A DNA stretch of 11,966 nt from Candidatus Bathyarchaeota archaeon. Its GTDB lineage: Archaea; Thermoproteota; Bathyarchaeia; RBG-16-48-13; GCA-020355125. A program made the translations under genes and the position numbers. The DNA lies in the NCBI GenBank assembly GCA_030671165.1, contig DAOVAG010000012.1, positions 1 through 11,966 on the forward strand, written 5' to 3'. Below the pieces are notes generated by a model. The model was not told the origin of the DNA. It saw nothing but the letters and a program-made list of their open reading frames with translations, and did not search any database. Positions 5,392 to 11,117 of this stretch are shown here, piece by piece (the first letter of the stretch is position 1; every line of letters starts with the position of its first letter).

Positions 5392-5566
5392 AATTAACCA
5401 TCTTATAATCTTTTGGCAACTCTTCTTTATTAACAACTTGAACAGGATGCCCCGAATGTTCTCTTTTAAAATGAGCTAATGCCATTATACTCACGGGGTT
5501 ATCTAAATGAATCGGAATATATTCTTTACATTTGAAACAAGCTTTAACTCTTATTTCAGAATCAAT
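5378..5566 (-). CDS. CxxC protein lacking a usual start codon, up to 62 aa
   Basis: Between two - strand genes lies an open frame of about 65 codons that encodes ACFKCKEYIPIHL (C10-x2-C13 when counted from the ATT at 5566) and then HFKREHSGHPV, giving a CxxC...HxxxxH layout that could bind zinc. After the upstream in-frame stop (TGA at about 5576-5578) there is no ATG, GTG or TTG before the CxxC pair; the only early candidates are ATC and ATT at 5566-5572. The first ATG (at about 5485) would drop the motif. Its end overlaps the next gene by 14 nt. The protein-like content and perfect fit in the gene chain argue it is real; the start may be ATT, or a frameshift joins it to the gene upstream. 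Confidence 0.5.
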   Translation of the reverse strand: MDSEIRVKACFKCKEYIPIHLDNPVSIMALAHFKREHSGHPVQVVNKEELPKDYKMVNYENR

Positions 5567-5796
5567 TCCGATGTTTCAACACCTTTGAAAATAATTAGCC
5601 TTTCTAAATTGTCATGTTTTTTACCGTAGTTATGGCAACCAGTATGCTCTTTACCACACTTCTTAGCTAAACATGGGTCTTCTTCTAAAGCAATCCAAGA
5701 TTTTAAGAATTTACTATATCGAAGGCACGGACAAACTAAAGTCATTGCTTCTTCCCATATAGCTTTCGGAAACTTCTTTTCAGTCGTTCCACCCAC
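5551..5796 (-). CDS. Cys-rich small protein of unknown function, 81 aa
   Basis: The start is a GTG inside the end of the upstream gene (17-nt overlap), preceded by an AGGTGG-like string. Cys residues at 22, 24, 42, 47 and 54, with His at 51, 55 and 61, form a plausible metal site (VCPCLRY, then DPCLAKKCGKEHTGCH). A cluster of this type resembles zinc- or iron-sulfur-binding proteins, but no named family fits. The N-terminal part (FPKAIWEEAMTL) is helical. Its stop overlaps the start region of the CxxC frame that follows. Confidence 0.7.
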   Translation of the reverse strand: MGGTTEKKFPKAIWEEAMTLVCPCLRYSKFLKSWIALEEDPCLAKKCGKEHTGCHNYGKKHDNLERLIIFKGVETSELILK

Positions 5797-5977
5797 CTAT
5801 ATAGAGTAGCTGTATCGCTTCGGTTGGTATTCTGTCTTCTTGATAACTACCCATATAAGCATATCTGAATGTGAGATAATGCCCACTTCGTCTTATAGTA
5901 ATTTCTTCGGCATGAATCTCTTTCTTCTTACCATACTTACTCTGAAATTCCTTCTTTATTACCATTCCTATCTTCAT
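5780..5977 (-). CDS. Small beta-rich protein of unknown function, 65 aa
   Basis: The ATG at 5977 lies inside the coding end of the upstream small gene (41-nt overlap); a second Met at residue 5 (5965) is an alternative. The protein begins with a basic strand (MKIGMVIKKEF) and continues as alternating strands (EITIRRSGHYLTFRYAYMG), ending in an aromatic GGWND. It is likely a small beta barrel or sheet domain. No motif is recognised. It overlaps the Cys-rich gene downstream by 17 nt. Confidence 0.65.
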   Translation of the reverse strand: MKIGMVIKKEFQSKYGKKKEIHAEEITIRRSGHYLTFRYAYMGSYQEDRIPTEAIQLLYIGGWND

Positions 5978-6086
5978 AGTTTAACCACTTATGGTCGTTT
6001 ATTAAGTTTTTAACATCTTTTTTAAGTTCGATAACATCTTTAGCCATATTATCCATAAAGTCTAATAGCTTTCTTACCATACTCAT
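5937..6086 (-). CDS. Small helical protein, 49 aa
   Basis: The ATG overlaps the stop of the upstream gene (ATGA), a firm sign of translational coupling. Residues 1-33 are one long amphipathic helix (MVRKLLDFMDNMAKDVIELK and on), probably a coiled coil, followed by a polar tail. It overlaps the next gene by 41 nt. It follows directly after another coiled-coil gene (6083-6289), so the two could assemble, though that is inference. Confidence 0.6.
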   Translation of the reverse strand: MSMVRKLLDFMDNMAKDVIELKKDVKNLINDHKWLNYEDRNGNKEGISE

Positions 6087-6289
6087 TCTTCAGGCAACTC
6101 CTTGAGAATTTCTAATATCTTATCAATATGCGTTTCGAACTTAACGAGATTAGCTTGTATCTCTTCCATATTCTTTTCTAATTGTGCTATCTTCTCTGTT
6201 TGCTTACAGAGATTAGCTTTATTTAATTCCGCTAATTGTTTTGCTTCCGCAGCGGTATTAATCTTTTCCAATTCCTTGTCCATCTCCAT
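6083..6289 (-). CDS. Coiled-coil protein, 68 aa
   Basis: The entire chain is a charged helix with Leu and Ile at heptad-like intervals (LEKINTAAEAKQLAELNKA, then IAQLEKNMEEIQANLVKF), so a coiled coil is likely. The start at 6289 overlaps the upstream gene by 32 nt; Met3 (6283) is a near alternative. Its stop overlaps the following start as ATGA. A + strand frame at 6102-6326 is its shadow. The partner and role are unknown. Confidence 0.7.
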   Translation of the reverse strand: MEMDKELEKINTAAEAKQLAELNKANLCKQTEKIAQLEKNMEEIQANLVKFETHIDKILEILKELPEE

Positions 6290-6491
6290 CTGGCATTCTC
6301 ACATTTATCATTTTTGCTTTTTGTAAGTTCCTAAGAGCATCGGCTAACATCGTTGGTTTGACTTTGCCACCTAACGCTTCAATAGGTTTTGTAAAATCAA
6401 CTTCGAATATTTTTTCATTCATAAGAGCATCAGTCATACCTTTGAGAATAAAATCCTCAACTTCTTTTTGAGTTATTTCCTTTTCCTTCAT
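6258..6491 (-). CDS. Helical protein of unknown function, 77 aa
   Basis: The ATG overlaps the stop of the upstream gene as ATGA. The first 30 residues are an acidic helix (EITQKEVEDFILKGMTDALM). A middle segment, KPTMLADALRNLQKAKMINVRM, could be the recognition half of a winged-helix domain (helix plus strand), but the first helices are not clear enough to call it. The C-terminus is Gly/Asp-rich. It is part of the chain of coupled small genes. Confidence 0.7.
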   Translation of the reverse strand: MKEKEITQKEVEDFILKGMTDALMNEKIFEVDFTKPIEALGGKVKPTMLADALRNLQKAKMINVRMPDGDGQGIGKD

Positions 6492-6727
6492 TGTAATGTT
6501 TTTCCGTATTTAATTCCGTTATTAAATCCATCTATAAAAGTATTTTTGATATACCGTCTTACATCTCCCGTCAGAATTTCTTTAAGAGCTTCTGGCATTA
6601 CGAGAGGTTCTGGTAGTTTGTTATCTTGAACAATTCCTACTTTCTGTTCGATAGCTTCAATTCTTAGACCAATTGGTTGAAACCATTCTTCTAAAAACAT
6701 AAACATCCTATCTTCAAATTCTCCCAT
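6488..6727 (-). CDS. Small protein of unknown function, 79 aa
   Basis: The ATG at 6727 overlaps the stop of the radical SAM gene as TAATG, the usual junction in this genome, so it is preferred to a TTG two codons upstream. The chain starts with an aromatic acidic helix (MGEFEDRMFMFLEEWF), then a helix with GLRIEAIEQKVG, a proline-rich turn (PEPLVMPEALKEIL) and a basic helix. It resembles small phage adaptor or scaffold proteins only in general form. No family is recognised. Because it is coupled to the radical SAM gene, it may be its partner. Confidence 0.7.
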   Translation of the reverse strand: MGEFEDRMFMFLEEWFQPIGLRIEAIEQKVGIVQDNKLPEPLVMPEALKEILTGDVRRYIKNTFIDGFNNGIKYGKTLQ

Positions 6728-7476
6728 TACCAACCACTATAATCTTCTATTTTATTATCAATTTTTTCGTATTTAACCATTTTTGGTAGTCTATCTAGTA
6801 CTTCAATAGGCAAATATTTTAATTTAACTTTTGTAAAATTTCCTAAAGTAGTTATTAATTGAACTGTCTTAGAGAAAGGTGGTTCTTCTAAACCCGATTT
6901 CTTGGTATCGTAGCCTACATAAACTCTTTCTGGGTGTAGTGAATATATCCATCTTCGAAGTGTCCAGTAGTCAAAATCCATAATAGGTTCAATAGTAACT
7001 ACTTTTCTTGGATGCTTAATATCTTTGAAATCCCAGAGTCGATTGTTAATAATTGGAGCTTTTGAGATTGTTTTGTATATCCTATTCGATTCAATTGTCG
7101 TTCCGAGCAACACATTCTTAGGAAATTTATAATCTCTGAAGCACTTAGGATTTTTAGACTGAAAAAAGAATGTCTTAAAGGGTAATTCTCTTATACGGTC
7201 TAAGATTTGCTCAATCCATTCTTTCTTAGCAAAAGTTATATCTCCTGAAGAACATGCCCAAATAAACTCATCACCAGTAGTTTTTGGTAATGATTGTCTT
7301 AAGCGTTCTGGATGGAAATGCGGGGTATAAGTATAGCAATCATCGCAATTATGTTTCTGTCGTTTCATTTGAGCTTGGAAACTCTTGCGACAGTAATGAC
7401 AATCATATTCGCAACCGACAAATACATTCCATTGCTTTACTGAGTCAGAATACATATTAGATTTAGTTTTTGTCAT
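6727..7476 (-). CDS. Radical SAM protein of the phage Gp37/Gp68 (DUF5131) type, 249 aa
   Basis: Counted from the ATG at 7476, C22-x3-C26-x2-C29 (GCEYDCHYC) is the radical SAM signature for a 4Fe-4S cluster that cleaves S-adenosylmethionine. The setting, WNVFVGCEYDC, and the later features FIWACSSGDITFA, FFFQSKNPKCF, LLGTTIESNR and VTIEPIMDFD match the DUF5131/Gp37Gp68 family, common in phages, whose substrate is not established. A second pair, C44-x2-C47, may bind another metal. A strong GAGGA lies 7 nt before the ATG, making this start better than a TTG two codons upstream. A TATA-like box on the same strand at 7497-7507 could give it its own promoter. Residues near the C-terminus are basic and may hold the substrate site. 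Confidence 0.88.
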   Translation of the reverse strand: MTKTKSNMYSDSVKQWNVFVGCEYDCHYCRKSFQAQMKRQKHNCDDCYTYTPHFHPERLRQSLPKTTGDEFIWACSSGDITFAKKEWIEQILDRIRELPFKTFFFQSKNPKCFRDYKFPKNVLLGTTIESNRIYKTISKAPIINNRLWDFKDIKHPRKVVTIEPIMDFDYWTLRRWIYSLHPERVYVGYDTKKSGLEEPPFSKTVQLITTLGNFTKVKLKYLPIEVLDRLPKMVKYEKIDNKIEDYSGW

Positions 7477-7486
7477 TTTCAATTCC

Positions 7487-7540
7487 TCAACAATATAGTA
7501 TAAATACTATTATCACTATTGATACTGGTATTATAGTCAT
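7487..7540 (-). CDS. Candidate 17-aa hydrophobic peptide
   Basis: Between the winged-helix candidate and the radical SAM gene a 17-codon frame starts right after the preceding stop (TAAATG) and ends at a TGA that abuts the radical SAM Shine-Dalgarno site. All but a few residues are Ile, Val, Leu, Phe or Met, so it could insert in a membrane. The same DNA contains the TATA-like box for the radical SAM gene, and the frame is short, so it may be chance. Confidence 0.3.
   Translation of the reverse strand: MTIIPVSIVIIVFILYC
7497..7507 (-). promoter_or_regulatory. TATA-like box before the radical SAM gene
   Basis: On the - strand this reads tatttatacta, 21-31 nt before the ATG at 7476, with a GAGGA Shine-Dalgarno site between. 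It would allow the radical SAM gene and the small genes after it to be expressed apart from the coiled-coil gene upstream. Confidence 0.35.
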
Positions 7541-7759
7541 TTAAGCGACCTCGTAGTAAGATGCTCTGCTTCCTTTCGTAATGAGAAGTCTTTCGGGCAT
7601 TGAATTGGTTATTCTTTTAATTACTTTAGCAAGAGAGTTAGGATGGTTCATTCCTAAAGCTTCTGACCATTTCTTAGCTGATGATTTTCCAATTTCAGCA
7701 AGTTTTTCTAAGCATATTACTTCCCAAGTGCGAAAAACAAGCTTTTCTTTAGTAATCAA
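7541..7759 (-). CDS. Winged helix-turn-helix candidate, 72 aa
   Basis: The sequence reads as a compact winged-helix domain: a helix (TWEVICLEKLAEIG), a helix-turn-helix (SSAKKWSEALG, then NHPNSLAKVIKRITNS) and a strand-turn-strand wing ending LLITKGSRASYYEV. This would bind DNA. The start is a TTG that overlaps the TGA of the upstream gene (TTGA), with an AGGT string just before it; no ATG is available. It is short but complete for a single winged-helix domain. A + strand frame at 7581-7820 is its shadow. Confidence 0.65.
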   Translation of the reverse strand: MITKEKLVFRTWEVICLEKLAEIGKSSAKKWSEALGMNHPNSLAKVIKRITNSMPERLLITKGSRASYYEVA

Positions 7760-8238
7760 CCTATATAATCACCTTTTTCCTTACCCCATAAGCTTTCTTT
7801 TATTTCAAGGTCTTTCTTAGTCATTTCTAACTCTTTTGTGGCAGTAATAACTTCTTCGGTCTTCTTATAACATAATTCCTCTAATGCTAATTTCTCAATT
7901 TCCATTTTCTTCATAGATTGTTCGGCAAATACTTTTTTCTCTATCTCATTAGTTAATTGTTCAATAGCATTGTGATAATTTTCTTTATAAGTTTCAAGAG
8001 CATCTTCAAGATGTTGGAGTTCTTCTAATTTTAAGTTCACTTCATTTGACTTTATGCGGAACTCTTCTAATTCACCAGTAGCAGCTTTATAGAGATTTAA
8101 ATCATCTTTTAAATCAGTAATTTGGTTTTTCAAATGCCTATGCTTATCCATTCGTGGTCGTTTTTCATTAAGGATTGCTATAATTGATTTAGCCTTCGCA
8201 ATGACTCGTTCTCTTATACTTTTTTTTTCTTCGCTCAT
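7756..8238 (-). CDS. Coiled-coil protein, 160 aa
   Basis: The protein is highly charged throughout with repeated Leu/Ile spacing (LKNQITDLKDDLNLY, LKLEELQHLEDALETYK, TEEVITATKELEMTKKDLE), giving a long coiled coil of roughly 130 residues. The N-terminus is basic (KSIRERVIAKAKS). The ATG follows a TATA-like box at 8255-8267 on the same strand, so it heads the - strand block. A structural, tethering or scaffold role is plausible, but nothing fixes it. Its stop overlaps the start of the next gene. Confidence 0.75.
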   Translation of the reverse strand: MSEEKKSIRERVIAKAKSIIAILNEKRPRMDKHRHLKNQITDLKDDLNLYKAATGELEEFRIKSNEVNLKLEELQHLEDALETYKENYHNAIEQLTNEIEKKVFAEQSMKKMEIEKLALEELCYKKTEEVITATKELEMTKKDLEIKESLWGKEKGDYIG

Positions 8239-8347
8239 AAGTTATCACTTTATTAATTTATAATTTATTGATAATAACCTATATAAAGACTGACAAAATG
8301 CGATAAAAAGTTATCTTTATTAGTGTTCTGAGTAATAAGTTATAATA
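8239..8347. promoter_or_regulatory. Divergent promoter region with GATAA/TTATC sites
   Basis: This 109-bp gap separates the outward-facing genes at 8238 (-) and 8348 (+). It holds AAGTTATC at 8239-8246 and 8308-8315, AAGTTAT again at 8337-8343, a GATAA at 8270-8274, and a dyad GATAA-N4-TTATC at 8302-8315. TATA-like strings lie at 8255-8267 (for the - strand) and 8316-8323 (for the + strand). The arrangement suits a shared operator bound by one of the regulators encoded next to it. Confidence 0.5.
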
Positions 8348-8530
8348 ATGGTTAAAAAAACTCCCATCTCAACATGCTTAACTCCTGAGCTTGTTAAGAC
8401 TCTTAGATTCTTAAAAAGAACTGAAGTTATTAAATCGGTGTCGGGAGCTATTAGAGAAGTGGTTGAGGAAAAATATGCGGAGTATTTAAAGACCATGAAA
8501 AATCAAAGAAAGATAACTGAGTTTAAATGA
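8348..8530 (+). CDS. Ribbon-helix-helix DNA-binding protein, 60 aa
   Basis: Residues 5-48 fit a ribbon-helix-helix domain: strand PISTCLTPE, first helix LVKTLRFLKRTEV, turn at SVSGA, second helix IREVVEEKYAEYL. Its 60 residues are typical of CopG/MetJ-type archaeal repressors, which bind short dyads as dimers. The ATG has no Shine-Dalgarno site and a TATA-like box about 25-32 nt upstream, so it is likely leaderless. It overlaps the winged-helix gene by 4 nt (ATGA). It may repress the divergent pair through the GATAA/TTATC sites. Confidence 0.75.
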   Translation: MVKKTPISTCLTPELVKTLRFLKRTEVIKSVSGAIREVVEEKYAEYLKTMKNQRKITEFK

Positions 8531-8808
8531 CATATTATTCAAATACGCAATATGAATTGCTTAAATCATTAAGTAAAGGGGATAGAAGTAGACCAGATTT
8601 ATTACTTGAGATATTTGGAGAGTTAGAGAATAGAAGAACAACTATTTACGATAATCTGGTTGTTCTTCAGAGCAAAGGACTCGTAGAGAAATACCGAAAG
8701 AATGATGGCACACAAGGGAGACCCCCTACGATGTGGAGAATAAAAGAGAAAGGCATAATCATATTTAAAGAATTGGAGAGTAAACATGAAGAAATCAGAT
8801 TTAATTAA
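8527..8808 (+). CDS. Winged helix-turn-helix transcription regulator, 93 aa
   Basis: The layout is that of a small winged-helix regulator: helix 1 (NTQYELLKSLSKG), helix 2 (RPDLLLEIFGE), recognition helix (NRRTTIYDNLVVLQSKGLVEKY) and a wing (GRPPTMWRIKEKG), followed by a C-terminal helix that may dimerise. The TTIYDNLVVLQSKGLVEKY part resembles PadR- and MarR-like proteins. Its start overlaps the ribbon-helix-helix stop as ATGA, so the two regulators are made together. It overlaps the next gene by 23 nt. Confidence 0.8.
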   Translation: MTYYSNTQYELLKSLSKGDRSRPDLLLEIFGELENRRTTIYDNLVVLQSKGLVEKYRKNDGTQGRPPTMWRIKEKGIIIFKELESKHEEIRFN

Positions 8809-9001
8809 AGAATTACAAGAACAAGTTAAGGAATTGCAAGACGAAATTCTAATATTAGAAGCGGGTGTTGTGGGTTTTGCTATTATTGGAGATGCGAGAA
8901 ACAGTAGTGTAATGTATCGACTTAATAGACTGGAAGGAGTAGTCGAAGGGAAACGAATGCGGGTTGAGGAAATAAGTAAAAAAACAGATAAACCAACTTA
9001 A
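8786..9001 (+). CDS. Small coiled-coil protein, 71 aa
   Basis: The ATG lies inside the regulator gene (23-nt overlap) with GGAG 8 nt before it. The N-terminal 26 residues are an ideal heptad coil (LIKELQEQVKELQDEILILE). A hydrophobic stretch (AGVVGFAIIG) follows, then a basic helix. It may be a dimerisation partner for the regulators, or a small structural protein. No family is recognised. Confidence 0.7.
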   Translation: MKKSDLIKELQEQVKELQDEILILEAGVVGFAIIGDARNSSVMYRLNRLEGVVEGKRMRVEEISKKTDKPT

Positions 9002-9149
9002 GCACATTTAAATATTTGGGATTTCAATTGTTATATGAGAATGTCTTTACGCCATACTTTTATTCTTCCACTTTGGAAACAATGAAGTCAAAAGTTAAAG
9101 GCATTCTCACTATAAATTTATATATTTTAAAATCTATTTTTAATTAACT
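9002..9149 (+). promoter_or_regulatory. Leader region before the helical virion-like gene
   Basis: This gap contains a TATA-like box, tttatatatt at 9117-9126, 24-33 nt before the ATG at 9150; with no Shine-Dalgarno site that gene is probably leaderless. A second TATA-like string lies at 9005-9017. It is followed by two tiny overlapping frames, 9035-9085 (16 codons) and 9082-9147 (21 codons), the second ending 2 nt before the ATG. TGAGAATG at about 9036-9043 and CATTCTCA at about 9102-9109 form a long-spaced inverted repeat. The tiny frames are not supported enough to call genes. Confidence 0.5.
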
Positions 9150-10304
9150 ATGTTTAGTCAAAAGCTAAGTTTATCAAACCTTACCTTCTTTCAAGATTTA
9201 AGCGAAATAAAGAAGCGACTTGCCGCAATAGAGAATTGGCAACAAGGTCAAGCAATTCCGACTATGGACATCAACAAAACTAATATTTCTACTACTTTAA
9301 CTAAGGCTTTAGAAAATAAAGATGTAATAACTGCTATTATTTCTGACATAAAGAACCAACTAAGACCTACAATCGAGAGTGCTATGTTAAGAATTAATGA
9401 CGCTAAAGCTTACGCTGAAGGGGCATTACAGAGTGCCCAAGAGATTGTTGCGACAATAGACCGTTCAGCTAAGGGTCTTCAAGCTGACGGAGACCGTGTC
9501 AAGATTATGACAGATGATATGTTAGCTTCTTTAGGAAGAGAAACTAACAATATAAAGACCGCATTCCAAGATTTCGGAACGACTATGCAAGGGGCTGCTA
9601 CCAAAATAGTCATAGAAGCTCAAGATGTTGCTGCTGAACTGGTAGAAGCTCATAGAGAAATAAAACCAACATTAGATAATGCAATAGTATGGGCAAATAG
9701 GATTCGTTCAAGAGCAAGAAGGTGGGATTGGCTTGGAGCATTGGAAGCTGCATTTGTGACAGTCGCAAGATTATTATTTTCAGGAGTTTCAGCAGAAAGT
9801 GGACCGGTTATCCCCGAATTTTTAGAAGCATTTGACGAGATTAGTAGTGCTTTTACTGCTTTAGCTAACTCATTTGTGAGTTTTGGTAAAGCTTCGAAAG
9901 ATGCTCCACTTGAACTCGGAGCAGATATTAATAATTCGGTGAATGCTATAACAGCGGGAATAACTAACTTTGGAAATAGTTTCGGAACTTTAACTGATGG
10001 TCTCGCTGCTCGATTTGAAGGACTTCCACCACCCGCTCCTGCTGAGATTATTCGACCTATTTATGTAAAGACTCCTACTGAATTAGAAGCAGAAAGAATT
10101 AGACAACAACAAATAGCTGCTGAAAAAGCAAGAATAGAATACCAACAAGCAAGAGCATTACAATTACAACAAGACCGACAATTACAGATGCTTCAGATGG
10201 AACAACAACAAGCTCCTGCTCCTACAACTACAACAACAACAACAACTCGACAGCTTACAGAGGAAGAAGAGATAATGATGATGAAAAGACTGGCAGGGAG
10301 GTAA
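9150..10304 (+). CDS. Long helical protein with Gln-rich and Thr-run tail, probable virion component, 384 aa
   Basis: Residues 1-180 are mainly amphipathic helices rich in Ala, Asp, Thr and Ile, resembling the rod or shaft parts of tail proteins. Residues 183-210 have a basic, aromatic and hydrophobic segment (RIRSRARRWDW, then LEAAFVTVARLLF) that could contact a membrane or partner. From 310 the chain becomes Gln/Glu/Arg-rich (ELEAERIRQQQIAAEK), with a run of eight Thr at 359-366 and an acidic end. The T run is a likely flexible linker encoded by ACA/ACT repeats. No family is recognised. It is the largest complete protein here and heads a + strand unit that ends in the fibre-like gene, which argues for a structural role. 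Confidence 0.75.
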   Translation: MFSQKLSLSNLTFFQDLSEIKKRLAAIENWQQGQAIPTMDINKTNISTTLTKALENKDVITAIISDIKNQLRPTIESAMLRINDAKAYAEGALQSAQEIVATIDRSAKGLQADGDRVKIMTDDMLASLGRETNNIKTAFQDFGTTMQGAATKIVIEAQDVAAELVEAHREIKPTLDNAIVWANRIRSRARRWDWLGALEAAFVTVARLLFSGVSAESGPVIPEFLEAFDEISSAFTALANSFVSFGKASKDAPLELGADINNSVNAITAGITNFGNSFGTLTDGLAARFEGLPPPAPAEIIRPIYVKTPTELEAERIRQQQIAAEKARIEYQQARALQLQQDRQLQMLQMEQQQAPAPTTTTTTTTRQLTEEEEIMMMKRLAGR

Positions 10305-10309
10305 AGAAT

Positions 10310-10507
10310 ATGGGAGTAGTAGAAGATATGGAATATATCGCAGAGAAAATTGCTCGAATACAATCAGTAATTCGTGCTAATCTTGTAAAGATTCAGCACA
10401 TCTACGATGTTCGAAATGATAACATTTTGGATGTGGCTAAGGTAACTACTTATGTCGGGAATGTCAAAACTAAAGTAGATGCTGTAATTACAGCTTTGGG
10501 TCTTTAG
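10310..10507 (+). CDS. Small helical protein, 65 aa
   Basis: A very strong Shine-Dalgarno sequence, AGGGAGGT, lies 7 nt before the ATG, across the end of the previous gene. The protein is helical in its first 30 residues (EYIAEKIARIQSVIRANL) and continues as mixed helix with regularly spaced Val and Ile. It may pack on the long helical protein just upstream or link it to the next proteins. No known motif is seen. Confidence 0.75.
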   Translation: MGVVEDMEYIAEKIARIQSVIRANLVKIQHIYDVRNDNILDVAKVTTYVGNVKTKVDAVITALGL

Positions 10508-10522
10508 TCTCAATGCTAAAAA

Positions 10523-10532
10523 CTTTTATGTA
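10523..10532 (+). promoter_or_regulatory. TATA-like string before the gene at 10553
   Basis: The string cttttatgta lies 21-30 nt before the ATG at 10553. It supports that start over an ATG at 10532, as a transcript could begin near 10553 with little leader. Confidence 0.3.
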
Positions 10533-10552
10533 TGAAAGGTATTATTCTATGT

Positions 10553-11104
10553 ATGAGTAATTTAGTTGATAAGTTCTATGAAATTGTTAAAGCTTTAGCG
10601 TGGGTTGATAAGGTCAAGAACGGAGAAGTTCCCGCTCCTAAAGGAGTCGATTTAAATGGGCAATTAGAGTTTTTTGAAGACCCAAGCATTTCTATTGGTA
10701 TGAGTGGTATTGCTAAACAATTTGCTCGTTCTATTTACAAGACGATTGTTTATGAATACAAAGGACAAACTGTGACGGGAGACCTTGAAGTAGTAAACGA
10801 GAGATATGGTGGAGCTATCTCAGAAATAGCGTTTCTCTCTCCTAATACACCAGTAGCGAATAAGACTTATTCTGTTCAAATTACCACAGACGGAAATGAT
10901 GTTTATAACGACTCGTTTGCTAATTTTGAAGTTAAGTCAAACTATTTGGGAGATATGAGTGCTTTAGATGATGGAACTAACTTTATTCTTACATTTAACA
11001 CGATATTCTTTAATGAAAGCGTAAGAATTAGAGTTTATGGGGCAGAGGGAACAGTATTTACAACTATATATGTTAAAGCAATCAAGAGATTATTTCAAAG
11101 ATAA
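10553..11104 (+). CDS. Probable virion or tail-associated protein, 183 aa
   Basis: From Met at 10553 the N-terminus MSNLVDKFYEIVKAL resembles the N-terminus of the following fibre gene (MSGLIEDLFEDLIQLL), which supports this start over an ATG 21 nt earlier at 10532. After a helix and a Pro/Gly stretch, the chain turns beta-rich (IVYEYKGQTVTGDLEVV, YSVQITTDGNDVYN, FILTFNTIFF, VRIRVYGAEGTVFTTI), as in immunoglobulin-like or jelly-roll structural domains. The position between the helical protein and the tail fibre makes a tail or surface protein likely. No family is named. It ends 13 nt before the fibre gene. Confidence 0.7.
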   Translation: MSNLVDKFYEIVKALAWVDKVKNGEVPAPKGVDLNGQLEFFEDPSISIGMSGIAKQFARSIYKTIVYEYKGQTVTGDLEVVNERYGGAISEIAFLSPNTPVANKTYSVQITTDGNDVYNDSFANFEVKSNYLGDMSALDDGTNFILTFNTIFFNESVRIRVYGAEGTVFTTIYVKAIKRLFQR

Positions 11105-11117
11105 AGGAGTTTAATAT

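Noticed and set aside
6102..6326. Open frame of 74 codons on the + strand
   Set aside because: It is antisense to the coiled-coil gene at 6083-6289. Its Ser/Phe/Cys-rich content mirrors Glu/Lys codons, and no start signals are seen.
7581..7820. Open frame of 79 codons on the + strand
   Set aside because: It is antisense to the winged-helix candidate and the end of the coiled-coil gene, with no promoter or SD site and a hydrophobic composition typical of a shadow frame.
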